20,782 nucleotides of DNA from Candidatus Sericytochromatia bacterium (GTDB lineage Bacteria > Cyanobacteriota > Sericytochromatia > UBA7694 > JACMQJ01), in NCBI GenBank assembly GCA_014377055.1, contig JACMQJ010000018.1, positions 1 to 20,782 on the forward strand, given 5' to 3'. Within the stretch, counting starts at the first letter, position 1, and each line of letters starts with the position of its first letter. Below are positions 7,907 to 16,600 of this stretch, one piece after another. The notes below the pieces were generated by a model. It saw nothing but the letters and a program-made list of their open reading frames with translations, searched no databases and was not told the origin of the DNA. The translations under genes were made by a program, and so were the position numbers.

Positions 7907-8031
7907 CAATATCATTAAGTTAAGGATTAAATGCAGTGATAAAAATTGTTGTAGAGGCGTTTTGCATACGTCTCTACGCTAGACTTGGTGAATCTTACAT
8001 CATCTTAAACACCTTAAACTTAATGACATTG
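7907..8031. repeat. Nested inverted repeat (MITE-like), 125 bp
   Basis: The left arm 7907-7925 (starting CAATATCATTAAG) and right arm 8012-8031 (ending CTTAATGACATTG) are inverted repeats matching at 18 of 19 positions plus a one-base bulge. Nearly concentric within them is GTAGAGGCG...CGTCTCTAC (7951-7977), a 9-bp stem with one G-T pair. The whole unit could fold on itself. No ORF or direct repeats are evident, so mobility is inferred from shape only. Confidence 0.6.
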
Positions 8032-8115
8032 GGGTTTAAATACAATTTTAAATCACCAATATAGATAAATATCTATTAATTATTATGAGTATTTATGCTT
8101 TTCATTATTTATACC

Positions 8116-8145
8116 GCTTATTTAGGGCGGAGGTGAACCCTAAGC
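8116..8145. repeat. Small hairpin TTAGGG/CCCTAA
   Basis: GCTTAttTAGGG pairs with CCCTAAGC across a 10-nt loop, with a two-base bulge. There is no T run on either side, so it is not a classic terminator. Its role is unknown. Confidence 0.35.
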
Positions 8146-8185
8146 ATAACTGATAAACATTAAAGCTTTTTTAATTAATTAGCTT

Positions 8186-8212
8186 AACAAGTATGGGTTG
8201 TAACTCCTTGTT
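8186..8212. repeat. Palindrome AACAAG...GGGTT/AACTC...CTTGTT, copy 2
   Basis: AACAAG pairs with CTTGTT, and GGGTT with AACTC (one G-T pair). The centre and right arm match the palindrome at 2874-2897. It lies just downstream of the 198-aa gene (minus strand) but lacks a T run. Confidence 0.5.
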
Positions 8213-8235
8213 TAAATAACTATAAATTTATTAAT

Positions 8236-8832
8236 TTATCTTTGACCTTGACTTGGCGGAGCTGTACGTGGCATGTTGTGCATCTGAGCTTGCTGATCAA
8301 GTATTGTTTCATAAATAGGACTGTTATGCAAATCGTCGTGCTGAACAAGATTTGAAAGAATAAGATAAACAAATCTTGGTATATCCGTTCTATGAAAACC
8401 AATAGGCGAAACCAAATGATAAAGTACACTATCAAGAAAAATAAACAAAGAATCTTCTTCTATAATTGATAATTGGTCTGGATCTTCAAACTCAAGATTT
8501 CGATAATCACCTCTAAAATATATTGCTCTTCCACAATATCCGTTTTGTCCTTGATTTTCTGACGGTGAAATAGCAATTTTTGGATATGAATAAACTGTTC
8601 CTAATGCTTCACCAAGCTTTAGAACAACAAACGCATCATCAGGTGAACGATAAAATTTAACCAAATTACCATCACCACCAAGATTAATTAAATCTGTTCT
8701 AATCTCATTCAAAGTGTCTTCAACTACTTTGTATAAATAAGATATTACATGTCTATGGTAATCGTGGAGCTTAGTTTTCTCTTTAAATTTATCTCTAAGA
8801 GTTAGTGCTATCTCTCTTGTTTGGTCGCTCAT
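8236..8832 (-). CDS. Hypothetical 198-aa protein
   Basis: I do not recognise this protein. It has no signal peptide or obvious membrane segment. Residues 1-50 look helical and charged. The middle alternates beta-like hydrophobic stretches (FVVLKLGEALG, then SLFIFLDSVLYHLV). The C-terminal 25 residues are Gln/Pro-rich and probably disordered. It contains scattered HDDLH and DYH motifs, but nothing diagnostic. It is a real gene on the evidence of AAAGGA about 10 nt before the ATG, a good promoter 57-85 nt upstream, and length without stops in AT-rich DNA. It stands alone, with repeats on both sides. Confidence 0.75.
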   Translation of the reverse strand: MSDQTREIALTLRDKFKEKTKLHDYHRHVISYLYKVVEDTLNEIRTDLINLGGDGNLVKFYRSPDDAFVVLKLGEALGTVYSYPKIAISPSENQGQNGYCGRAIYFRGDYRNLEFEDPDQLSIIEEDSLFIFLDSVLYHLVSPIGFHRTDIPRFVYLILSNLVQHDDLHNSPIYETILDQQAQMHNMPRTAPPSQGQR

Positions 8833-8888
8833 CTAAACATTCCTTTCTTATTAGATTAATCTTTTGTATGTTCTTGAAAATTATTATT

Positions 8889-8917
8889 ATTATAGTATAT
8901 AGCTCTAACAACTTCAA
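8889..8917 (-). promoter_or_regulatory. Promoter of the 198-aa gene
   Basis: On the minus strand TTGAAG and a perfect TATAAT are separated by exactly 17 nt. The predicted transcript has a leader of about 50 nt ending in the AAAGGA ribosome site at the ATG (8832). Confidence 0.6.
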
Positions 8918-8950
8918 TCTCTTTAGATTCTACTTATGGAGTATTTTTTA

Positions 8951-8967
8951 AAATTTATTGATAATTT
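8951..8967 (+). repeat. 17-bp direct repeat, left copy
   Basis: AAATTTATTGATAATTT occurs here and identically at 9139-9155, bracketing the MITE-like element. The repeat ends 6 nt before the left terminal inverted repeat. A 17-bp exact match at this distance is unlikely by chance even in AT-rich DNA. Confidence 0.6.
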
Positions 8968-8973
8968 GTCCTC

Positions 8974-9134
8974 GTGTAAAAATTTAAGTTATTAAGAAAA
9001 AGAAGACTCTTTGTACCTCAGAGTGACAATCAGCGTCATTCTGAATGAAACGTAGTGGAATGAAAAATCTCAAAATTAATGCTAAAGGGATTTTATATTA
9101 TAATAAAGTTAATTTATCACTCAAATTCTTACAC
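8974..9134. mobile_element. MITE-like element with terminal inverted repeats
   Basis: The 19-bp ends GTGTAAAAATTTAAGTTAT (8974-8992) and, as reverse complement of 9116-9134, GTGTAAGAATTTGAGTGAT match at 16 of 19 positions. The 161-bp unit has no ORF. It contains a stem TCAGAGTGAC/GTCATTCTGA and the sequence of a widespread bacterial dispersed repeat. The 17-bp direct repeats lie 4-6 nt outside the ends, so they are not a classic abutting target duplication. Non-autonomous mobility is inferred. Confidence 0.5.
9018..9071. repeat. REP-like stem-loop of the 'GTCATTCTGA' type
   Basis: TCAGAGTGAC (9018-9027) pairs with GTCATTCTGA (9035-9044) over a 7-nt loop, with one G-T pair. CATTC...GAATG forms a second hairpin, and the unit ends AAAAATCTC. 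This is a variant of the GTCATTCTGA...GAATCTC dispersed repeat known from many bacterial genomes; recognition is from memory of that motif. Confidence 0.55.
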
Positions 9135-9138
9135 TACC

Positions 9139-9155
9139 AAATTTATTGATAATTT
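9139..9155 (+). repeat. 17-bp direct repeat, right copy
   Basis: Identical to 8951-8967. It starts 4 nt after the right terminal inverted repeat and ends 8 nt before the -35 box of the ligase operon. Confidence 0.6.
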
Positions 9156-9163
9156 AGTTTTTT

Positions 9164-9191
9164 TTGATCATAAATATTAAAATGCTATAAT
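9164..9191 (+). promoter_or_regulatory. Extended -10 promoter of the polysaccharide operon
   Basis: TTGATC and a perfect TATAAT are 16 nt apart, and the -10 is preceded by TGC, giving an extended -10 (TGnTATAAT). The expected start near 9198 leaves a leader of about 33 nt before the TTG start codon at 9231. Confidence 0.65.
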
Positions 9192-9230
9192 TCGCAATTA
9201 AAAATTATAGAATAAAATAGACTAACAACA

Positions 9231-11477
9231 TTGAAGACAAAGATAGCTGATTTTCTAAAAAATTGCTTTAGTGGCACAAGGTTAAATATATTATTTTATC
9301 TTGGCATAATCCTAATTATTACATGGATGCCAATCCAATATGGTGCAAGATACATTAATACTCAGGTTGCAGGTCAAGTAGTCTGTGGCGGATTATTACT
9401 ACTAATGATCAGAGAAAAAAAAGATAGTTTATTTAAATACCCTCTTTGGGCGATCTCTATCTTTTGGTTATCAGTTCTTATTGCCTCCTTTGTCTTTTCT
9501 GTTGCTAGACTGGCTAGTCTTGAAGAATTGATGAGAAATGTTATGTATATTTCATTGCCAATAATTCTTTATAGTTGGTGTAGTTATCATGATAGAATAA
9601 AACTATTATCTTATACAGTTATATCATCAGGCACTTTAATCAGTGCAATAGCTATTTTTAACTTCTTAAGAGATTATATTCATACAATGACATTTACTCC
9701 TGCCTCTGAACCTTTAACTCGAACAAATGATCTTGGTGCTTTTATGTTACTAATATTTCCTTTATCTCTTTCTAATTTTCTCTATGAGGATGAAGAACCA
9801 TTAGAAAAAGCTGTTTATGCTCTAACTACAATTCTTAGTTTTGTGACGATAATAATGACTTTTTCCCGAGGTATTTGGCTTAGTACGTTAATTGCAGTTG
9901 TTTTGATTCTATTTTTGGGCAGAAAAATTCTGAAAAAAAATCTTATTTATATAGGTATTGTAGCTATTTTATCTGTTTTACCAATAATTTTTAATTGGGA
10001 AAAAATAGCACAGAGATTATTTTCACTACAAAATATTTTTAATAACGCTGAGAACTCAATAGAGTGGAGAAAAAGCCTCTTAAGAGGAACTTGGAATATG
10101 TTCCTTGATAACCCAATTATTGGAACGGGTTTAAATACATTTCCGTCTGCTTTTAGTGCTTATCAAGAAAGAGCGGGATATTTCTCAATAAATCCACATA
10201 ATTATTATCTGCAATTGTTGGCTGAAACTGGTGTTATAGGATTTACAGCTTTTATTGTCCTCGCTTTATCTATTCTATATATGAGTTTTAAAGCTTTTGC
10301 TAATTCAGAAAAAATATTTAAGGGAATAGCTCTTGGTCTACTTGTATCAATTATTTCATCTTTAATTCATATTTTTGTTGATATTGATTGGAGTGTAGCA
10401 GCTATACCAATAATGTTTTGGATAGAAGTTGGATTATTAATCTCGATCTATAGCTTAGTAAATTTTAAAGAAACAAGATTCACTGAATCAAATGATCATT
10501 TTAATTATCTAAAAAAACCTATTTTAATACTAATTTCAGCCTCTTTGATTATTATACCAACTATGAATTATGTATCTTTAACTTATTATTCAAAAGCAAT
10601 ATCTGAATTAAATAATCAAGATATTGAGCAAGCAGATAAATCTAACCGAATGGCAATTAGAATATCACCTTGGGCATCCTCTAGGCACAGTAATTCACAG
10701 GCGATAATTCTTGAAAAACAGAATAAATTAGAAGACGCTTTAGCTTATGCAGATAGAGCAATCAAATTAGATAAGTATAATTATGTTTACTATACTACTT
10801 ATACAAATATCTTAAAGAAGCTTAGACCTAATGCAAAGCAAGAAGTAATAAACAGTTTAATCACTTCGGTTAAATACAATCCTTATACCCATCCAAAATT
10901 ATATGGTGAAATAGGTGATTATTACGAACAAAAAATGAATAATCATGATGAAGCTATCTTATGGTATAAAGATGCTATAGCTCATTTTCCTCTTAATCAA
11001 ATAGTTAGTTATGAGAGATATGGCCCTGATGATCGTTATGAACTATATAAAATATATAGAAGTTTGGCTAATGTTATGAATAAAGGATCTAAAGGATCTG
11101 GTAATGGCTATCTCAAAACAGCCGATTTTTTATTAAGAACTGAGCCTGGAGCTTCTGAGGATTCAGAAAATTCATCACAAGTTAATTCGAGTCCGATTGT
11201 AACAATAAAAAATTATTACAAAGAATTTTACACAAAAGAAAAAAATATTAATAAATTTATTTATCCTGGTATCACTATTTTTAGTCCACCGCCTAATTTT
11301 TCGTACAAAATTTTGGATTTTATAAATATTGAAAGAGAATATTTTTCAGCAGTGGTTGAATATAAATTATTACTTATAGACAATAAAACAAAAAGTAGTA
11401 GGGAAGTAATTTTAATAGATAATCTAGCACTAACAGATAATGGTTGGTTCATTTCACAACGTAAAAAAAAGGACTAA
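9231..11477 (+). CDS. O-antigen ligase/polymerase family membrane protein with TPR and C-terminal domain
   Basis: A 748-aa polytopic inner-membrane protein of the Wzy_C (O-antigen ligase) superfamily, which joins or polymerises polysaccharide chains on the periplasmic face. Residues 15-450 carry about a dozen hydrophobic segments. The family blocks are FSRGIWLS (211-218), the periplasmic loop with DNPIIGTGLNTF (293-304) and NPHNYYLQLLAETGVIG (321-337). Residues 452-590 look like TPR repeats (ALAYADRAIKLD). The last 90 residues (about 660-748), ending NGWFI, resemble an NTF2-like fold, which is tentative. The start is TTG with no clear ribosome site, but it lies at the right distance from a strong promoter, and an upstream ATG is lacking. 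The next gene follows after 3 nt. Substrate (LPS, glycoprotein or capsule) cannot be told. Confidence 0.85.
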   Translation: MKTKIADFLKNCFSGTRLNILFYLGIILIITWMPIQYGARYINTQVAGQVVCGGLLLLMIREKKDSLFKYPLWAISIFWLSVLIASFVFSVARLASLEELMRNVMYISLPIILYSWCSYHDRIKLLSYTVISSGTLISAIAIFNFLRDYIHTMTFTPASEPLTRTNDLGAFMLLIFPLSLSNFLYEDEEPLEKAVYALTTILSFVTIIMTFSRGIWLSTLIAVVLILFLGRKILKKNLIYIGIVAILSVLPIIFNWEKIAQRLFSLQNIFNNAENSIEWRKSLLRGTWNMFLDNPIIGTGLNTFPSAFSAYQERAGYFSINPHNYYLQLLAETGVIGFTAFIVLALSILYMSFKAFANSEKIFKGIALGLLVSIISSLIHIFVDIDWSVAAIPIMFWIEVGLLISIYSLVNFKETRFTESNDHFNYLKKPILILISASLIIIPTMNYVSLTYYSKAISELNNQDIEQADKSNRMAIRISPWASSRHSNSQAIILEKQNKLEDALAYADRAIKLDKYNYVYYTTYTNILKKLRPNAKQEVINSLITSVKYNPYTHPKLYGEIGDYYEQKMNNHDEAILWYKDAIAHFPLNQIVSYERYGPDDRYELYKIYRSLANVMNKGSKGSGNGYLKTADFLLRTEPGASEDSENSSQVNSSPIVTIKNYYKEFYTKEKNINKFIYPGITIFSPPPNFSYKILDFINIEREYFSAVVEYKLLLIDNKTKSSREVILIDNLALTDNGWFISQRKKKD

Positions 11478-11480
11478 ATA

Positions 11481-13307
11481 ATGAATAAAATATTTAAATC
11501 AGTTGCACTATCATTAGTAATAACTAGTAATTTAATTAATATTAACACTGTACAAGCAAAACAAAGCACAAACGCTAACCCTTGGGGTTATACAGGTTTA
11601 ATCAATATGCCAACAGCTGATGTAATACCATTTGGCGAATTTTATATAACAGGTAATTATTTATTCAAAAATCCTGGATTTATTGCTAATGCTCACATTG
11701 GTATTTTTGATAGGTTAGAGCTTGGTTTGGTTGGTGGCATACCATCAGCAGGTTTTAGCGGTCTTGCTGGTAATATAAAATATCAATTAATTAAACCAAC
11801 CGCCAATTCACCGACGGCTTTATCATTAGGTCTAAATATGATAGGTTTGGCAAAAGATACAAACCTAATAACAGGTAATTATCTCTATATGGTTTTAAGT
11901 CATGATTTTAATTGGAAAATGCCTAATAATAGTATATATAATCTTTTTAGTGGTCATGTAGGATTTGGTGGTAACATAGAAGCCTCTAGGATAATGGCTG
12001 GTATTGATATACCTGTTACAGATTATATAAATTTGGAAGCTGAATATATGGGTAAAATTAGCGGTTTTGACGATATGATAAATTTTGGTGTCAAAGTTAG
12101 ACCATTATCTTTTTTAACAGTAAGTTTTTTAACCATAGGGACTTCAACAAGTAGGGGGTTTACCAATACAGAATATCTAGCTAATTTATCATTCAATGCA
12201 AAAATACCTAATTTACAAATAGCAAGGAATGAGGAGCCAATACCAACTCCAACTAAGATTGCTATTATCCCAACTCCTGAGCCATCTATTGCTCCAACAA
12301 TAAAACCCACTCCAGAGCCTATAATTATGCCAACTATTGCTCCAACGCCTGTACCTGTAATATTATCTACACCAAAGCCAACTGTAATTCCAGTTCCAGA
12401 GATAACAACTGAGCCATCTATTGCACCAACAATAAAACCTACTCCAAAACCCATAATTATGCCAACTATTGCCCCAACACCTCTTACAACTATAGATAAT
12501 GATTTTGGTACTTTAAAAGGTCATGTAAAAACCACTATTGATAAAGATAGTAATGTAGAAAAAACAAATGTTACCATAAGAGGATTAAAAGGGACAATTA
12601 ACAAAAAAACAAAATTGGATAACGAAGGTAGTTATGCTTTTGATAAGATACCAAAAGGTGAATATATTTTAATTTATGAAAGAGAAGGTTTTCAGGAAGA
12701 AAGAAGACAATTATTCATAAATTCAGGAGAAGTAACAGAATCTAATATCGAAATGATTAGTTTGAATGGATCTATTTCTGGAAGAATTATTGATCTTAGA
12801 GGTAATCCAGTCAATTCATTAGTTTTAGTGATGGATAAAGGTAAAAGGACTACAACTAATAAAGAAGGTAAATATACTTTTGGTAATTTGAAAGTCGGTT
12901 ATCATTCATTGTCTATTTATAAAAAAAAGAAAGAAATAAAATCTGTTGATCTTGATATAATAGCTGGAACAGAATTGACCAAAGAAATAGTTTTGGACTC
13001 TGAAATTAAAAAAGATAATACAACAAGTATTAGTAATACTAAAATAGGTACTTTAAGCTATTCAAATATTATTGGTAAAATAACTGATAAAAATGGTGCA
13101 TTAAAAAGTGCAAGGATTATGATGGAAGGCGAAAAGCTTACAGTCATGACTATTTCAGGACAGGATGGAACTTATACTATAAAAAATCTTTTTTTGGGAA
13201 CTTACAAAATGACTGTTTCAAAATCAGGTTATGCAGCACGTATTTTTTCTGTAAAAGTAAAAGAAAATAAGCAAGCTAAACATGATGTGCAATTAAATTT
13301 GGAATAA
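11481..13307 (+). CDS. YjbH-like outer-membrane protein with Pro/Thr linker and carboxypeptidase-regulatory-like repeats
   Basis: A 608-aa exported protein. Residues 1-26 are a signal peptide (probable cut after TVQA). Residues 33-245 begin NPWGYTGLINMPTADVIPFG, the hallmark start of YjbH-like predicted beta-barrel proteins linked to exopolysaccharide production. Residues about 253-335 form a Pro/Thr-rich linker with a duplicated 24-residue unit. Three domains resembling CarboxypepD_reg (PF13620) start near 343, 430 and 530 (for example SGRIIDLRGNPV, IIGKITDKNGAL), each with a GxYxF/I..L core. AAGGA inside the end of the ligase gene, 7 nt before the ATG, makes translation coupled. Barrel in the outer membrane, then Ig-like domains outside or in the periplasm, is inference. 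Confidence 0.82.
   Translation: MNKIFKSVALSLVITSNLININTVQAKQSTNANPWGYTGLINMPTADVIPFGEFYITGNYLFKNPGFIANAHIGIFDRLELGLVGGIPSAGFSGLAGNIKYQLIKPTANSPTALSLGLNMIGLAKDTNLITGNYLYMVLSHDFNWKMPNNSIYNLFSGHVGFGGNIEASRIMAGIDIPVTDYINLEAEYMGKISGFDDMINFGVKVRPLSFLTVSFLTIGTSTSRGFTNTEYLANLSFNAKIPNLQIARNEEPIPTPTKIAIIPTPEPSIAPTIKPTPEPIIMPTIAPTPVPVILSTPKPTVIPVPEITTEPSIAPTIKPTPKPIIMPTIAPTPLTTIDNDFGTLKGHVKTTIDKDSNVEKTNVTIRGLKGTINKKTKLDNEGSYAFDKIPKGEYILIYEREGFQEERRQLFINSGEVTESNIEMISLNGSISGRIIDLRGNPVNSLVLVMDKGKRTTTNKEGKYTFGNLKVGYHSLSIYKKKKEIKSVDLDIIAGTELTKEIVLDSEIKKDNTTSISNTKIGTLSYSNIIGKITDKNGALKSARIMMEGEKLTVMTISGQDGTYTIKNLFLGTYKMTVSKSGYAARIFSVKVKENKQAKHDVQLNLE
12279..12482 (+). repeat. Duplicated 72-bp unit in the Pro/Thr linker
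   Basis: Units at 12279-12350 and 12411-12482 are near-identical direct repeats. They encode 24-residue stretches beginning EPSIAPTIKPTP that differ at one residue (E/K). The 60 nt between them encode similar but diverged Pro-rich sequence, so the linker has grown by duplication. Confidence 0.85.
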
Positions 13308-13628
13308 TATGTTCAAAATTAAACCTATAAAAAATGAGTTAGATTATGAAAAATCTCTAGTTCAAATTAGAAAGCTAAGAACCGCAACTAAAGATTCAGA
13401 GGAATATAATTTAAGAGAAGTATTGAAAGTTTTAATGATTATAGTAAAAATAAATCCGTATTTACACTTTTAGATAGTTTACTATAACTTTCGATGTTAT
13501 CTGTTTGAGTAATTTTTGTCCTATTTAATTAATTACACTTAAAGATATTGTTGCTAATTTTATTAATTGTTCAATAATCCTGTAAAATAATATATTGGTT
13601 AGATTGATTGTAAAAATGACGAAGTAAG
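13308..13628 (+). other. Gap holding the HigA remnant and the metH leader
   Basis: Beyond the remnant, 13474-13628 is AT-rich with no clear hairpin. I see no cobalamin-riboswitch B12 box or SAM-riboswitch core ahead of metH. A three-codon frame ATG ACG AAG TAA (13616-13627) ends one nt before the metH ATG; its meaning is unknown. Confidence 0.4.
13309..13473 (+). pseudogene. HigA-like antitoxin N-terminal fragment
   Basis: A 54-codon frame starts one nt after the YjbH-like gene's stop. Its sequence FKIKPIKNELDYEKSLVQI followed by DSEEYNLREVLKVL lines up with the N-terminal segment of HigA-type antitoxins (typically MxIKPIxxExDYxxALxxI...DELEVL). Those proteins go on for another 60-80 residues with a helix-turn-helix, which is absent here: the frame ends after NPYLHF and no HTH is found before metH. 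No HigB toxin is seen. I read it as a decayed remnant, although a short functional peptide is not excluded (GGA lies 6 nt before the ATG). Confidence 0.6.
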
Positions 13629-16600
13629 ATGAATTTATTTAGTGAATTAAAAAATAGAATATTTATTATAGATGGTGCTACAGGCACAATGATTCAAAGA
13701 TATGATCTTGAAGAAAAAGATTATAGAGGTGAAAGATTTAAAAATCATTCATCAAATCATAAATATACGGGTGATAATTGCCATGCACATAATCATGCAA
13801 TAGAAAATTTGGAATCCAAACCAATAACTGATAATACAAAAGGTGATGATTTAAAAGGCAATAATGATCTTCTTTCACTTACCCAACCCCAAATAATCAG
13901 AGAGATTCATGACTTATATTTGGAAGCTGGTGCGGATATTATTGAAACTAATACATTTAATGCTAATCCTATCTCACAAGATGACTATAATTTATCTCAT
14001 TTAGCTTATGAGCTTAATTTTGAATCTGCACGTATAGCCAAAGAAGCAGCCAAAAAATATACAGAATTAACACCAAATAAGCCGAGATTTGTCGCTGGGG
14101 CTATCGGTCCTACCAATAAGACAGCTTCACTATCACCAGATGTTAACGATCCTGGTTATAGAGAGGTTTCATTTGATGATCTAGTTAATTGTTATACTGA
14201 ACAAATTAGAGGACTGATTGATGGTGGCTCAGATATATTATTAGTTGAAACTATTTTTGATACTCTTAATGCCAAAGCGGCTATCTTTGCTATTAGTGAT
14301 TATTGTGAAAAAAACAATATAAATATACCTATCATGCTATCAGGTACAATCACTGATGCTAGTGGTCGTACACTCTCTGGACAAACAACAGAAGCTTTTT
14401 ATATCTCTGTATCACATACAAAAAATCTTTTAAGTATAGGTTTAAATTGTGCTTTGGGAGCTGAACAAATGCGACCATACATTGAAGAGCTTTCAAGAGT
14501 TTCTGGAGCTTATGTTAGCTGTTATCCCAATGCTGGTCTACCAAATGAGTTTGGCGGTTATGATGAAAGCCCTGAAGATCTAGCAAAGGATATTAAAGAA
14601 TTTGCTGAAAGTGGATTTATTAATATTATAGGTGGTTGCTGTGGTACAACTCCTGATCATATCAAAGCTATTGCTGAGGCTGTTAAAGATTGTAAACCAC
14701 GTTTAATTCCTGACATATTACCTTATTTAAGGCTTAGTGGTCTTGAGCCTGTAGTGATCACCCCAGAAGCAAATTTTGTTAACATTGGTGAAAGAACAAA
14801 TGTTACTGGTTCTAAGAAATTTTCTAAACTTATTTTAGCCGAAAAATATGAAGAAGCCTTATCTATTGCTAGGGATCAGGTTGAAGGCGGGGCTCAGATC
14901 ATTGATGTCAACATGGATGAGGGTATGCTTGATTCTGAAGCTGTCATGACCAAGTTTTTAAATCTTATTTCTTCTGAACCAGATATATGTAAGCTACCTG
15001 TTATGGTTGACTCTTCAAAATGGTCAGTTATAGAAACAGGTCTAAAATGCCTGCAAGGCAAAGGTATAGTTAATTCTATCAGTCTTAAAGAAGGTGAAGA
15101 AAAATTTAAAGAATATGCTAATAAAATTATTAAGTATGGTGCAGCGGTTGTAGTTATGGCTTTTGATGAACAAGGTCAAGCTGATAGTTATGAGAGAAGA
15201 ATTGAGATATGTCAACGTGCCTATAATATATTAACCAAAGAAGTTGGTTTTAAGCCAGAGGATATAATTTTTGACCCTAATATTTTAACAGTAGCAACGG
15301 GTCTTGAAGAACATAATGATTATGCCAATTCTTTTATTAAAGCAACAAAATGGATTAAAGAAAATTTGCCATTATCAAAAGTAAGTGGTGGAGTTAGTAA
15401 TATCTCGTTTTCTTTTCGAGGTAACGACTTAGTACGTGAAGCAATGCACTCAGCCTTTTTATACCATGCTATCAAAGCAGGTCTTGATATGGGAATTGTT
15501 AATGCTGGACAACTTGCTATTTATGAAGACATAGACAAAAAATTGCTTGTCTTAGTTGAAGATGTTTTACTTAATCGTAATCCTGAATCTACTGAAAATT
15601 TGGTTCAATATGCTGAAACGATTAAAGGAAAAAATAAGAAAGATGAAAAAGAAGAACAAATTTGGCGTAGCAATAATGTTAAAGAGCGTCTAACATACTC
15701 TCTAGTCAAAGGTATCACTGATTATATTACACAGGATACTGAAGAAGCTAGATTGCAATACGATCATCCTATTGAAGTTATTGAAGGTCCTTTGATGGAT
15801 GGCATGAATATCGTTGGAGATTTATTTAGTTCTGGAAAAATGTTTTTACCGCAAGTTGTTAAAAGTGCCAGAGTAATGAAAAAAGCTGTTGCTCATCTAA
15901 TACCATATATTGAAGAAGAAAAATTACAAAGAAAAGATACAAAACAAAAAGGTAAAATACTTATGGCAACTGTTAAAGGTGATGTCCATGACATAGGAAA
16001 AAATATTGTTGGAGTTGTTCTTGCCTGTAATAATTATGAAGTAATAGACATGGGCGTGATGAATGCCTGTGACAAAATATTAGCCAGAGCTAAAGAAGAA
16101 AATGTTGACATCATAGGTCTTAGTGGACTAATTACTCCATCACTTGATGAGATGGTACATGTTGCCAAAGAAATGGAAAGATTAAATTTTAAAATACCAC
16201 TTTTAATTGGTGGTGCTACTACTTCAAAAGTTCATACTGCTGTTAAAGTTGCACCTCATTACACAGGAGCGACAATCCATGTACTTGATGCTTCGAGGAG
16301 TGTACCAGTTGTTAGTAATTTATTAAATGAAACTCTAAAAATAACTACAGTTAATGATATAAATATTGAGTATGAAGAGATTAGGCAAAAACATTTTAAT
16401 AAAATCAATGACAAAAAGTTTCTGACCATACAACAAGCCAGAGAAAAATGTCCAAAAACTAATTGGCAAAATCTTAATATAGTAAAACCAAATAATTTAG
16501 GTATTAGTATATACAAAGATTTTGACTTAAAAAAAATAATTGATTATATTGATTGGACACCATTTTTTCAAACTTGGGAATTACATGGCAAATATCCAGC

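Larger units (their letters stand above)
7744..8235. other. Gene-free, palindrome-rich region
   Basis: This 492-nt gap lies between two minus-strand genes and contains no convincing ORF. It holds a nested inverted repeat (7907-8031), a hairpin at 8116-8145 (GCTTAttTAGGG with CCCTAAGC) and a second copy of the GGGTTGYAACYCC palindrome (8186-8212). The density of palindromes suggests a landing site for small non-coding repeats. Confidence 0.6.

Noticed and set aside
7744..8235. CRISPR-like array suggested by multiple palindromes
   Set aside because: The palindromes differ from one another and are irregularly spaced; there are no equal direct repeats with spacers and no cas genes.
8220..8435. 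71-aa hydrophobic frame on the minus strand, possible small membrane protein
   Set aside because: It overlaps the 3' end of the 198-aa gene in another frame, has no ribosome site, and that gene has better start and promoter signals.
12023..12454. 143-aa glycine/valine/isoleucine-rich frame on the minus strand
   Set aside because: It lies inside the YjbH-like gene opposite the Pro/Thr linker; the low-complexity Gly/Val/Ile composition is the antisense reading of Pro/Thr codons, with no ribosome site.
13474..13628. Possible cobalamin or SAM riboswitch ahead of metH
   Set aside because: No B12 box, no SAM-riboswitch core and no long helices are visible; the segment is simply AT-rich.
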